Assembly (NCBI GenBank): GCA_036971475.1
Contig: JBAIZL010000003.1
Coordinates: forward strand, 88,268,042 to 88,332,041
Length of the DNA: 64,000 nucleotides
From: Prosapia bicincta
Lineage: Eukaryota > Arthropoda > Insecta > Hemiptera > Cercopidae
Direction: 5' to 3'
Made by a program: the position numbers and the translations under genes. Positions 10,801-20,899 of the stretch are shown here, piece by piece (positions within the stretch are counted from its first letter, which is position 1; each line of letters starts with the position of its first letter). The notes beneath the pieces were generated by a model that worked only from the letters and a program-made list of their open reading frames with translations, did no database searches and was not told the DNA's origin.

Positions 10801-10869
10801 GTTTTAATAAATTTACAAAATTTAAAGTTCGGATGGTCGTAAACTATTACTTAAGTGATAATTAAGATT

Positions 10870-11290
10870 CACCGAACGTAATGGACTACAAAATTCAAGA
10901 ATACTATGATATTAATCTATGAACTAATTCAATTAAATCTATGAATTATTAGAAATCTATGACTGGTAATCCTAATAATCATACAGCTGATGAAGTTAGT
11001 ATATTCCCATGAAGGTTTCCGGTATAGCACATCTATCTTACGATAGTTGGTGCGAGTGTATACAAAAAAAAATAATTAAATTGAATACTGAATTCATTTG
11101 GAATACAGTCATTGAAACTGAAATTCTAAGAATTACATTCAATCAGGATATGACATACAGCTGATACATTAAGTGAAAACAATTAATTTTTGTATGTGTT
11201 TAGGTTAGTTTGCACAACCGCTGTCAATGCGTAAGTTATATTACTTTATTTGCGGTACATTAATAAACTAAAATGCTATTGAACTTTCCA
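10870..11290. other. AT-rich non-coding DNA
   Basis: No element or gene was recognised. Confidence 0.4.
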
Positions 11291-11294
11291 AATT

Positions 11295-11314
11295 CTCTCT
11301 CTATCTCTCTCCCC

Positions 11315-11400
<86 letters not shown>
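11295..11400. repeat. (CT)n followed by (AT)n microsatellite
   Basis: A CT tract with CCCC interruptions, then about 60 bp of AT. Confidence 0.95.
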
Positions 11401-11401
<1 letters not shown>

Positions 11402-11405
<4 letters not shown>

Positions 11406-11880
11406 GATATAAGAGTTATAGGCGATAATAGTGAAAGTGTATGATCAGAAACAATATACTGTAATATTCCAGTGTTGTTTGTAAGCATCTAACCAGCCGC
11501 TGTGCCAGCGTTCGGCGAAGTTATGCCAAAGTATAGCGAATTGAAGTTTACTTTAACCTCGAATGTAAAGTTAATTATAAAAGAGCATGTGGTTTGTCCT
11601 GGAGGCAAACAGGTGTTGGCCCATTACACAAGTCGAGGCCGTGGTATGTAGCTAACCGTCTTGCAGCTTAATGCAGCCCGCTGTGACCTGGCTAGCACAC
11701 TACTGCCAACCACAACGCCGATATTCTATGAATAATAAACGTGTTTTAGGTTAGCAAACATTCTGAATATTCACTAAGAAAATTTCGCATTTTAATATTC
11801 GTAGAAGAGCCTACAGTTAAAAGTTACAAATAAACAACAAAATTAAAAATATACTCATCTTCATTTCTGTTAGAAATATT
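11402..11880. other. Unassigned, moderately GC-rich
   Basis: Around 11480-11710 the composition rises (CCAGCCGCTGTGCCAGCG, CTGTGACCTGGCTAGC). No open frame above 60 codons or splice pair supports an exon. Unresolved. Confidence 0.3.
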
Positions 11881-11883
11881 TTT

Positions 11884-12076
11884 ATATGTTTGAGTACATT
11901 TTTCTGCCATTCCTAACGATTCAATATTCTCCTCTGTTGGCGCTTTTCGGAGTAACTCCATTTTCAAAACTTCAATCTTACTCCGATTTAAGTAGGAGTA
12001 CTCGTAGGAGTAAGATTCAACAGAGAAGAATATTGAATCGATAGGAATGGCAGAAAACTGTACTCAAGCATATAAC
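11884..12076. mobile_element. Inverted repeat with a ribozyme-like core
   Basis: The left arm, ATGTTTGAGTACATTTTTCT through AATATTCTCCTCTGTTG, is repeated inversely on the right (CAACAGAGAAGAATATT through TACTCAAGCATAT), about 57 bp each. Between them the minus strand has a GGAG/CTCC hairpin followed by GAAAAGCGCC at about 11938-11970, the degenerate form of the PLE-tail motif. Confidence 0.55.
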
Positions 12077-12534
12077 AAAATTTAAAGTCAGACAAGGAAA
12101 TCCTAAAAATAAACACTAACAGGTATACAAGTTTATTCGACTGTAGAAAGTAGCAACAGAAACTAAAAACAAATAAACTACGCATAACCAAACAAATAAT
12201 GCATAGTGAAACTGATAGAGAAAAGTGAATAATTATTTGAAGAATATAGGTAATAGAGAGTAAAATATAGTTAATGTATAGTTATCTTAAAAAAAAATAA
12301 TGTTATTACAAAAGCTTCATTAAATGTTGAATAATTTAATGAATAGACATTTTAATTAAGGAACTTATTGAAATTGGTTCTTAAAAAATTTCAGGAAGTT
12401 TTCATTTCAAAAATTGGAACTAAAATGTACCTTTTGTCATTAAATTGAATTAATTGTAATGAGATTTATTGGAATGTAAATTAATATATTTATTAACCGA
12501 TAAAAATATTTAATAATAACATTTCGACTTAATA

Positions 12535-12660
12535 ATGTACAATAAATAAAGTAACATAAGCTATCAGTTAAAACAACTTTTCTACAACATAACCTATAAA
12601 ATAAAATCAGCTGTTGTATGAAATCATATGTTATCACTTGATTAAGGCTAAAATAGTTGT
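12535..12660 (-). mobile_element. Family A dispersed element, partial copy 4
   Basis: The minus strand contains GTGATAACATATGATTTC, AACAGCTGATTTTAT, TTATAGGTTATGTTGTAGAA and TTATGTTACTTTATTTATTG. Only the right half of the family A consensus is kept. Confidence 0.6.
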
Positions 12661-12832
12661 AGGCCTATACAACAAAAAATATACGACTATATAGACGTGT
12701 TAGAGTGTGATGCCAACTTGAAGATTTTTCCCATTCAATTTTTCCGGCGCGAAAAGAAAGCATTCTGTTCAGTATTTGCTTCAATACTGTTTCCTAAATC
12801 TAACATTCAATTCATCAACCTGTTAGCTTACG

Positions 12833-12838
12833 TGTATA

Positions 12839-12888
<50 letters not shown>
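12833..12888. repeat. (TA)n microsatellite
   Basis: TA tract, nearly uninterrupted. Confidence 0.95.
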
Positions 12889-12891
<3 letters not shown>

Positions 12892-13090
12892 TTTTAAACA
12901 ACCAGAACTATTCCAACAAGATGCTTAGACACTATTCGCCAAAAGAAACGTTTCTATAAATAATATCGTATAAGCAGACGTGAGTTAAGCAGACCTACTC
13001 CTTCAGTTCAGCAATCGTTCAGTTAACTTAGGGAAATAAGTATTTTTATAACCGAACTATTCCAACTTGATACTTTGTACTATTTAACAT

Positions 13091-13626
13091 AGCTGTATAG
13101 TAATGGGGTCTTATTCTTAAAGAATTACTAGACAAAGGAGTTCGTAAAATAAGGTTATGTTTTTATAAAATACAATATAATGAGCAGAGTGGTAATATTA
13201 AAATAAAATTGTATACAATGATTTCAATACCACAAAACTAATCAAAAACAGCTGATACATGTACATTTCGATGACCATGGCATCATCTTCAGAACGGCCT
13301 AATAATATAAAAATACAAACTAGTCAGGTTATTACAATAAAATTATAAACTAGACTTTATATTTTATTATAATCAGCTAATTTGTATTTTAATTGTAGTA
13401 GTACCCTCTGAAGAGGATGACATGGTACGAATTGTACGTTAGGTGATCTTTTACCTTTATTTATTAGCCATTTTTCATTAATTTTGTGGTATTAGGGTTT
13501 TTGTCAATATTGTCCTTCTAATATCGCCACCGTGCTCATGGTATTGTTTTATACAAACATAACCTAAATTTAAATTCCTTTATCTAGTAATTCTTCAAGA
13601 ATAAGACCCCCAATACTATACAGTGA
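13091..13626. mobile_element. Large nested palindrome of PLE tails
   Basis: Outer arms 13091-13190 and 13545-13626 (GTATAGTAATGGGGTCTTAT against ATAAGACCCCCAATACTATA) and inner arms 13225-13330 and 13400-13495 (CCACAAAACTAAT against ATTAATTTTGTGG) form one ~530-bp inverted repeat. The inner arms carry ribozyme-like cores. On the minus strand at 13261-13292: CTGAAGA-T, a GATG/CATC stem, then GAAATGTAC. On the plus strand at 13407-13437: CTGAAGA...GGTACGAATTGTAC, degenerate. A third core lies at the right edge, about 13621-13655 (GTGATGATG...CATGGAAATGTCC). The text matches the inverted pair at 2.4-2.7 kb. Confidence 0.6.
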
Positions 13627-13689
13627 TGATGTTGACATGGTCATGGAAATGTCCATTGTTATATTTTATTATTTATATTTTATGCTGTT

Positions 13690-14095
13690 AGAATTAATCT
13701 CAATAGTTTTATGTTTGTATGGCGATGATTAAAATACGTTTTAACTACCATAAATGGTTTCCTGTTTAAGTAGCTTTTTTTAAAGATGTATCTTTTTAAA
13801 GTATAATAACATGTAAGAACTAAAAATTCGGAGTTGCTGTTTCGTAGTTTTCAGTGAAGGTTATTTGTGTATTCTAAAACAAAATATTGGGCAAAAACTA
13901 GATAGAAGCCGTCAACTTGCCAGAAGCGCCGGACTTCCGCCCTAAATGCCGCACAGTGTAACACGTTCTCTCACATTACCGCTGTTGTCAGCCAGTACTG
14001 AACTGTGCACACAATGAATGAACAAACTGTTACGTTAAGCGGGAGATGGGGGTGACGCAACGGTTCGAGGGAAAGGAAGCCAATCTGCCGCAACA
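13690..14095. other. Unassigned, GC-rich toward the right
   Basis: AT-rich to 13900, then a GC-richer lead-in (AAGCCGTCAACTTGCCAG, AAGCGCCGGACTTCCGCC) to the 150-bp tandem array. No open frame or splice pair was found. Confidence 0.35.
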
Positions 14096-14570
14096 CTCCA
14101 AGCCTTCATTCTTACATTTGCGTCAACCGACTGTCACGTTTCCCAACAAGGCCGAACGTCACACAGCGATTCCTTAACGGTGGGTTAGCACACATATCGT
14201 CCTCTCAAATTCACACACGGCTTTGGGATATCGCCAGAAAAAAGAACTCCAAGCCTTTATTCTTAAATTTACGTCAAGCGACTTCACGTTTCCCAACAAG
14301 GCCGAACGTCACACAGCGATTCCTTAACGGTGGGTTAGCACACATATCGTCCTCTCAAATTCACACACGGCTTTGGAATATCGCCAGGAAAAGGAACTCC
14401 AAGCCTTCATTCTTACATTTACGTCAAGCGACTGTCACGGTTCCCAACAAGGCCGAACGTCACACAGCGATTCCTTAACGGTGGGTTAGCACACATATCG
14501 TCCTCTCGTATTCTCACACGGCTGTGGGATATCGTCAGAAAATAGAAATTCGAGCTTAAACTCTTCCTTT
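14096..14570. repeat. Tandem array, ~150-bp unit, three copies plus partial
   Basis: Units begin near 14096, 14247 and 14397 at CTCCAAGCCTTCATTCTTA (second copy CTTTATTC), with a degenerate start at about 14549. Shared blocks include TTTCCCAACAAGGCCGAAC, CACACAGCGATTCC, TTAACGGTGGGTTAGCACAC and ATATCGTCCTCTC. The unit is GC-richer than the surroundings and the copies are very similar. No frame stays open through the unit. It may be a duplicated regulatory or promoter-proximal segment rather than ordinary satellite. Confidence 0.8.
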
Positions 14571-14818
14571 ATTCACGCTAACGGACCGTTAACTGTGGAA
14601 CTCAAGGTCGAACTAAATCCTGCGGGTAGCTCAGTATTACTCGCCTTTAGATAAACGCAAAGCTCTGGAGGGGAGACGTTTCAAAGTAATCCTTTTCATC
14701 TGCCCAGATATTCTATTCGTTCAGAGCAGCTTTCTGCAGTATCTAATGTAATAATAAAAGGATTCGAATGAACCGAGGCAACTTTCTTGGGCGATACTAT
14801 TTAATTAACCCTTAGTAC

Positions 14819-15453
14819 GCGGGACATATAAAGGGCAACTAACAGATTACATGCTATTAGGTAAGAAAACGTTTTTGCAAAATGGTTAAAGTTCTATTTA
14901 ATTCTGCGTTCCTAAAGATGTATTTGAACAACAAAATTATAAACTAGTTATTTCTATAATTTTTTATATTTTTACACAATCATTAAAAATTTACTTCCAG
15001 ATGTAAACATATTTAGTTAATTCAAGATATCAATAAATCCATTTAAAAACAAATTAAAGTAACTAAAATTATTATTCACGAAAATAAATTATTCTTACAG
15101 TACAAACAAAGGTCACTCACAACTATAGCAATCACTATGCAAACACAAAATAGAACACAGGTGGCAGACGCTGCATCCTGCCGAGAATTCCCGTCATACG
15201 CGCATGCATAGATCACTTAATGGCGCCTGGTGGCTAAAACAACAGAATGTGGATCGGTATCACCTGACCGAGAACAATAAACGTAGCAGAGGAGTTTATT
15301 TACACCTAACAAACATTATCACACATTGTAATGGACTTTAAACAAACAACTAGGACTTCCATATACAAAATATTGTAAATACGTGATTTCCCGTAATACG
15401 CGCTAGCAGAGATTTCAGCCTTACGAGAAATCACGTTATACGCGAGCAAAGGG
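14819..15453. mobile_element. piggyBac-like miniature element (MITE)
   Basis: A 635-bp segment bounded by TTAA on both sides (14815-14818 and 15454-15457). Its ends are inverted: CCCTTAGTACGCGGG on the left and CGCGAGCAAAGGG on the right, the reverse complement of CCCTTTGCTCGCG. TTAA target duplication with terminal CCC is diagnostic of piggyBac-superfamily transposons. Sub-terminal repeats of the TACGCG type recur inside (CGTCATACGCGCATG, CCCGTAATACGCGC). There is no transposase frame, so it would need a helper element elsewhere. Confidence 0.75.
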
Positions 15454-15607
15454 TTAAACAAAAGATTAAACCACAGATATGAACAGCAAGAGGAGTTTTA
15501 TCTTTAAATTTGTAAGGTATAATAGATGCAAAACTGAAGATTTTATTAGAATATTTTAGTCTGGATGGGGAAACGCTTCTGTTGTGGCCAATGCTTTGGC
15601 GTTTATT

Positions 15608-15812
15608 AAATAAGAATTATAAGTAATAAACATTTATAAACCCTTGATACAAATATTTATGTACATTTCGCTAACACAGTTAGCTTCATCAGGTCACAAA
15701 CAAACCTGATGTGTTTATTTGTAACTGATGGTAACTGTGTTAGTGAAAAGTACATAAAAATTGTGTAAATATTAGTAGCAAGGGTTTACAACTGTTTATT
15801 AATTATAATTAT
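15608..15812. mobile_element. Inverted pair of PLE tails with hammerhead-like core
   Basis: Left arm 15608-15699 and right arm 15705-15812 are imperfect inverse copies (AATAAACATTTATAAACCCTTG against AAGGGTTTACAACTGTTTATT). The minus-strand core at about 15660-15697 is the cleanest in the window: CTGATGA-A-GCTAAC-TGT-GTTAGC-GAAATGTACA. The plus-strand partner at about 15724-15758 has decayed to CTGATGG...GTTAGTGAAAAGTACA. Confidence 0.65.
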
Positions 15813-15814
15813 CC

Positions 15815-16310
15815 TACAGTATAATCCTTTCGTATGTTTAAATGTGACACAAATAAATATAATTTATGTTCTCCTGGCCCCTTTATTATTTTCTTCGGCC
15901 ATTATTTTCAATTTCTTTTGTACATTGAAGCACTCCATTTTGTTTCAGCTCTCTTTCTCTTTGTTCCAATCTATGGTCCGGTAAAGCATTCAAAGGTATT
16001 GAGAAACTGTCCAAAAGGTTTTTGCTGTGACCTTATCACTTTCAGTTCCCGATTACAGCTGTTACTGCTGACAACACAAACATCCAGAGTAACACATTTG
16101 TACATTCAATGGGTTTCCTAGGTTTTCACTTTTTTTTTAAATTTACTTTCCCCGTTCTATCACAATATTACGTGGTCCAAAGCGCTATTTTGTTCTGCTA
16201 CAACACAATTCAAAAAATTAATATTTCATCTCACCGTTCACTAAAGTGCGTAGTTAACATTGGGCTCCTACTGCAAATATTTGTTAATTGTAAACATTTT
16301 TATGTTTAGT
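15815..16310. other. Unassigned stretch with overlapping plus-strand ORFs
   Basis: Plus-strand frames of 95 (15834-16121) and 66 (16109-16309) codons overlap. The first starts with ATG and is rich in Phe, Leu and Cys. I recognise no family, and there is no supporting codon pattern or splice context. Probably chance. Confidence 0.2.
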
Positions 16311-16315
16311 TAATT

Positions 16316-16352
16316 ACTAGTTTCGGTAACGATGTCGCCTTCCTCGGTGCCT
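16316..16352 (-). ncRNA. Ribozyme-like core, single copy
   Basis: The minus strand reads CCGAGGA-A-GGCGAC-ATC-GTTACC-GAAACTAGT. The stem has one mismatch and one G-U pair, and the flanking CCGAGGA deviates from CTGANGA. It is the same architecture as the PLE-tail cores. Likely a decayed PLE terminus. Confidence 0.4.
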
Positions 16353-16572
16353 GGCTACTATGATTGTGTTATGAACTAGTGTGTTTGTTTTTATTAAAAA
16401 CTAATGTGTGGTGGGATTTAGTGTTGACTATTGTATTTTTACCGTTGATTTTTTATGTTATTTTTATTTTGTAAAATTTTGTTTATAGTGATGTTTAAGA
16501 ATGAGAAATTATTGCAAAATAAAAATAACATTGGAAATAAAACTAAACAAAACGTAAATGTAACTCATAAAG

Positions 16573-16632
16573 AGGGCGGGGCTAAATCTGATTAACAAGA
16601 GGCGTGGCTAAAAGAATTATAAAAAGAAGACC
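16573..16632 (+). promoter_or_regulatory. Possible GC-box plus TATA promoter
   Basis: Two similar boxes, GAGGGCGGGGCTAAATC and GAGGCGTGGCTAAAAG, are followed by ATTATAAAAAGAAG. This spacing resembles a Sp1/TATA promoter. A 47-codon frame starting MYSNILIDGHTPKRV follows, without recognisable family. It may be the promoter of a mobile element rather than of a host gene. Confidence 0.25.
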
Positions 16633-16639
16633 CATGTAC

Positions 16640-17630
16640 AGCAACATTCTGATTGATGGACATACTCCTAAACGCGTCAACAAGAAGCAATATGAAAACT
16701 GCAAGACACAGCATAAAGTTATGATACTAAACAGTCTTATGTTGCTAAGTGTGCTTTTTGCAAGACTAAAACAATAAGACATTTTAAAGCTATCTGACCA
16801 TAGTCCCACTTGAGGAAATTTACCGACATTCATACTATTAGCTGAAACAATGAAGATAATGCAGGTTCGTTTTAACCACGGACACAGCATTCCGCGCAGC
16901 ATTTAGTCCGGTTGCAAGTGTTTAGACGGATTATGCAGAATTGATTCAGTAGAGAGTACCGTTACACGCTGGAAATAACGAATAACTTGGCCAGAATATA
17001 TGAACAATCTCATCTCGACCAGGAATGCAGTCGAGGTGGACGGGTTAGCGGTATTCCCTGGAGGCAGTTCGATCGGCAGCAGACCTTGAGCACGATCTCC
17101 GGCTGTTTCTCACGCTACGCGAGTGACAAAATATCAGCCGCTTGTTACAGGCCTACACCGATAGTTTGCGGCCTACGTTAGTATACATTGATTACACACC
17201 TGTAATCACTCACGCTACTTGAGACAACTCTAACATACCACTACTTCTGTTATGCTACTAAATAAAATTATGTAAAAATATTACGTTAATTTATGTCACT
17301 TGTTCCTATGTCATTAACATTTTACCTGGTATATAATTAAATAAATTTTTGCTGGACTCCAGATTTGATTTTCATAATTTCTGGACTTAACAAAAAAACG
17401 TCATTGATTACTTATTCAATTAAACTTAAATGATACTAAAAAAATTACTAGTAATTTACATGTTCAAATAACAGAACAACTGGCTTAATTTCAGAGATAA
17501 AACAACATGAAAGAAAGTATTTACAATTTAACAGTTGTTTAGACTTGAGTCTATATTAGGCCTATCTTAATTAACAATTAGCCTATTATAATTAATTCCA
17601 TTTATCTCTAGGCGTGAGGTTACTCATGTT
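16640..17630. other. Unassigned, includes a GC-richer patch
   Basis: A minus-strand frame of 106 codons (16582-16902), starting with ATG, and a plus-strand frame of 64 codons (16987-17181) occur here. The first is Leu/Cys/Phe-rich and overlaps the promoter-like boxes; neither matches anything I know. From 17200 rightward the DNA is AT-rich and featureless. Confidence 0.25.
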
Positions 17631-17634
17631 TATA

Positions 17635-17666
17635 GTGCGTGTGCGTGTGCGTGCGTGCGTGCGTGC

Positions 17667-17758
<92 letters not shown>

Positions 17759-17785
17759 GAGAGAGAGATAGTGTGTGTGTATGTG

Positions 17786-17829
<44 letters not shown>

Positions 17830-17905
17830 TGTGTGTGTGTGTATGTGTGTGAGAGAGAGAGAGAATGTGTGTGTGTGCGCGCGTGCGTGAGCGCGTGCGC
17901 GTGTA
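17635..17905. repeat. Compound (GCGT)n/(GT)n/(GA)n microsatellite
   Basis: GCGT steps, a long GT run, then alternating GA and GT blocks ending in GCGC-rich GT. Open frames on both strands (CVCVCV, HTHTHT) are artefacts of the dinucleotides. Confidence 0.95.
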
Positions 17906-17989
17906 AAATTTATATTAAATACAAAAATTAAATGAAATAAAGCTGCAGAAAGCAAAACAAAGAAGACATGAAAAGGCATTTATTTTTCT

Positions 17990-18720
17990 GTTTTAAATCC
18001 CTGTCTGTGAAGTGATTCAATGCCCTTTGTACAAATTATACAGCATCTACTGCAAATACAAACACGAGGCAGCTCTGAAACGATGGTACCCGACGGTTTA
18101 CCGAAATTCGGGACAGTCCTAAAGGTTCTGCGGCCTTGACCTTCCAGCAGTAGTCACGTGATCGGATAGGCTTATTGTTTGGTAATCACGATGAAAGCTC
18201 GGCCCGACGTCGCAGGAACTGCAAATCATCGCGGAAGTTCGGTTTCTGCTGGATGTCATTGTGGCGGTTGACCTTCTCGCACACAAACTTTACATTTTCT
18301 AACTGTTATTTGTGATGATTGCGAAATTGGACACAAGTCTTGTGGACGCCTATTGGTCAACCTTAAATTTCCCTTAGTATTTATCGGTCAACACTTCACG
18401 CTAAAACGTAACTAGTAGATAGAGCCGTCTACTCACTGTACATTATAATTTCATAAACGGCCGAAGTGACTTTCGTATACACTACTTGCTTCTGGTAGAT
18501 TATTTCCTGTCAGGTGCTGCCGGGCGCAACCAGTGACTAGAGACAACACTTGAGACGGGTTCAAGGAGTTAAAACCTTGTCAACCATGTATTTCTATTAC
18601 AGTACTTAACTACGTAAATAATTGTATTAGCTATGTTTGTAAACACTCTGATTGGCATTACACTTTATCCAGGCATTGGACTAGCTAATTGGTAGAGAAA
18701 ATTGTTTTTATTGCTTAGGC
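17990..18720. other. CpG-containing non-coding stretch
   Basis: From about 18060 to 18320 the sequence is GC-richer with several CpGs and an E-box CACGTG (in GTAGTCACGTGATCGG). It could be a regulatory region. No exon signature was found. Confidence 0.3.
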
Positions 18721-18739
18721 GTGTTTAAAATCAGCTAAA

Positions 18740-20440
18740 AGCTTCATTATTTAAAAAACTTTTCTCATATATTTTTTCTTTCTATTAGTTCACATTCTCC
18801 CTATATATTAATAAAACACTGTTTACACATCCACTCGAGTTTAAATACATTTTCTCATATATTTTCCTTTTATTAGTTCACACTCTCATTACATATTAAT
18901 AAAACACTGTTTATACATCCACTCGAGTTTAAATACATTTTCTCATATATTTTCCTTTTATTAGTTCACACTCTCATTACATATTAATAAAACACTGTTT
19001 ATACATCCACTCGAGTTTAAATACATTTTCTCATATATTTTTCCTTTTATTAGTTCACACTCTCATTACATATTAATAAAACACTGTTTATACATCCACT
19101 CGAGTTTAAATACATTTTCTCATATATTTTTCCTTTTATTAGTTCACACTCTCATTACATATTAATAAAACACTGTTTATACATCCACTCGAGTTTAAAT
19201 ACATTTTCTCATATATTTTCCTTTTATTAGTTCACACTCTCATTACATATTAATAAAACACTGTTTATACATCCACTCGAGTTTAAATACATTTTCTCAT
19301 ATATTTTTCCTTTTATTAGTTCACACTCTCATTACATATTAATAAAACACTGTTTATACATCCACTCGAGTTTAAATACATTTTCTCATATATTTTCCTT
19401 TTATTAGTTCACACTCTCATTACATATTAATAAAACACTGTTTATACATCCACTCGAGTTTAAATACATTTTCTCATATATTTTTCCTTTTATTAGTTCA
19501 CACTCTCATTACATATTAATAAAACACTGTTTATACATCCACTCGAGTTTAAATACATTTTCTCATATATTTTTCCTTTTATTAGTTCACACTCTCATTA
19601 CATATTAATAAAACACTGTTTATACATCCACTCGAGTTTAAATACATTTTCTCATATATTTTTCCTTTTATTAGTTCACACTCTCATTACATATTAATAA
19701 AACACTGTTTATACATCCACTCGAGTTTAAATACATTTTCTCATATATTTTCCTTTTATTAGTTCACACTCTCATTACATATTAATAAAACACTGTTTAT
19801 ACATCCACTCGAGTTTAAATACATTTTCTCATATATTTTCCTTTTATTAGTTCACACTCTCATTACATATTAATAAAACACTGTTTACACATCCACTCGA
19901 GTTTAAATACATTTTCTCATATATTTTCCTTTTATTAGTTCACACTCTCATTACATATTGATAAAACACTGTTTACACATCCACTCGAGTTTAAATACAT
20001 TTTCTCATATATTTTCCTTTTATTAGTTCACACTCTCATTACATATTAATAAAACACTGTTTACACATCCACTCGAGTTTAAATACATTTTCTCATATAT
20101 TTTCCTTTTATTAGTTCACACTCTCATTACATATTAATAAAACACTGTTTACACATCCACTCGAGTTTAAATACATTTTCTCATATATTTTCCTTTTATT
20201 AGTTCACACTCTCATTACATATTAATAAAACACTGTTTACACATCCACTCGAGTTTAAATACATTTTCTCAATATATCTTTCCTTTTATTAGTTCACACT
20301 CTCATTACATATTAATAAAACACTGTTTATACATCCACTCGAGTTTAAATACATTTTCTCATATATTTTCCTTTTATTAGTTCACACTCTCATTACATAT
20401 TAATAAAACACTTTTTATTCATCCACTCGAGTTTAAATAT
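18740..20440 (+). repeat. 88-bp minisatellite, about 19 units
   Basis: Each unit carries one CTCGAG (XhoI) site. The first is at 18834, followed by 18922, 19010 and 19099, and the last by 20338 and 20426. The spacing is 88-89 bp, varying by one T in TATATTTTCC versus TATATTTTTCC. Units contain TTAGTTCACACTCTCATTAC, ATTAATAAAACACTGTTTA and ACATCCACTCGAGTTTAAAT. Variants (TTTATACATCC versus TTTACACATCC) are clustered, indicating local duplication. The unit corresponds to a single-copy segment of family A and the array runs straight into a family A copy at its right end. Confidence 0.95.
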
Positions 20441-20690
20441 ATATTTTTTAATTGTGAATGACAATTAATTGATGTTAATCAGTTTTTCAAATATTAATTC
20501 TTTGATTAAATTTAATGAGTTAAGTTTAGTTTTACATGGAAGAAAAACTTTTCACAAAAGGTGGAAGTTATGCTATATAGTTATTTCGTCCCATTGCCTT
20601 AAAATAAGTGATAACATATGATTTCATAAAACAGCTGATTTTAATATATGGGTTATGTGGTGGTTTTAACGCATAGGTTAAAAAAGGTGT
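20385..20690 (+). mobile_element. Family A dispersed element, copy 5 with expanded end
   Basis: This is the rest of the family A element to the right of the 88-bp array: CATGGAAGAAAAACTTTTC, GTGATAACATATGATTTC, AACAGCTGATTTTA and GGTTTTAACGCATAGGTTA. It ends just before PLE sequence. Confidence 0.7.
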
Positions 20691-20899
20691 AAGAAATTCG
20701 CTTTCCTTACTTAAATAATGACAATTTTACTAAAATCAAATGTGTTGAAACTGTAGTGAGGCTTAGATCATATTCCGCACATTGTGATGAAATATCTGAT
20801 TAATATAATCATATTATGATTTATAGAAAAAATATGGCACAATATACAAAAAAAAACACTAAAATTAACATAACAAAGAGGGGAAACAATAAATCATAA

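Larger units (their letters stand above)
10059..10862. mobile_element. Inverted dimer of a Penelope-like element 3' end
   Basis: Two ~370-400 bp arms, 10059-10436 and 10441-10862, are inverse copies meeting near 10440. Each encodes the C-terminal part of a PLE GIY-YIG endonuclease followed by the same tail (CGTTCTGTCTCAGTAAG, ACAAAATTTAAAGTTCGG). The matching outermost sequence (ATCACTTAA / TTAAGTGAT) shows the inversion covers the whole tail. The same family is present singly at 20.9-21.5 kb. Confidence 0.75.

Noticed and set aside
17620..17979. 119-codon minus-strand and 83-codon plus-strand ORFs (HTHTHT, CVCVCV)
   Set aside because: Translation of a (GT)n/(GA)n microsatellite on both strands.
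18740..20440. CRISPR-like array (regular 88-bp spacing)
   Set aside because: The whole 88-bp unit is repeated with no unique spacers, and the context is animal nuclear DNA; it is a minisatellite.
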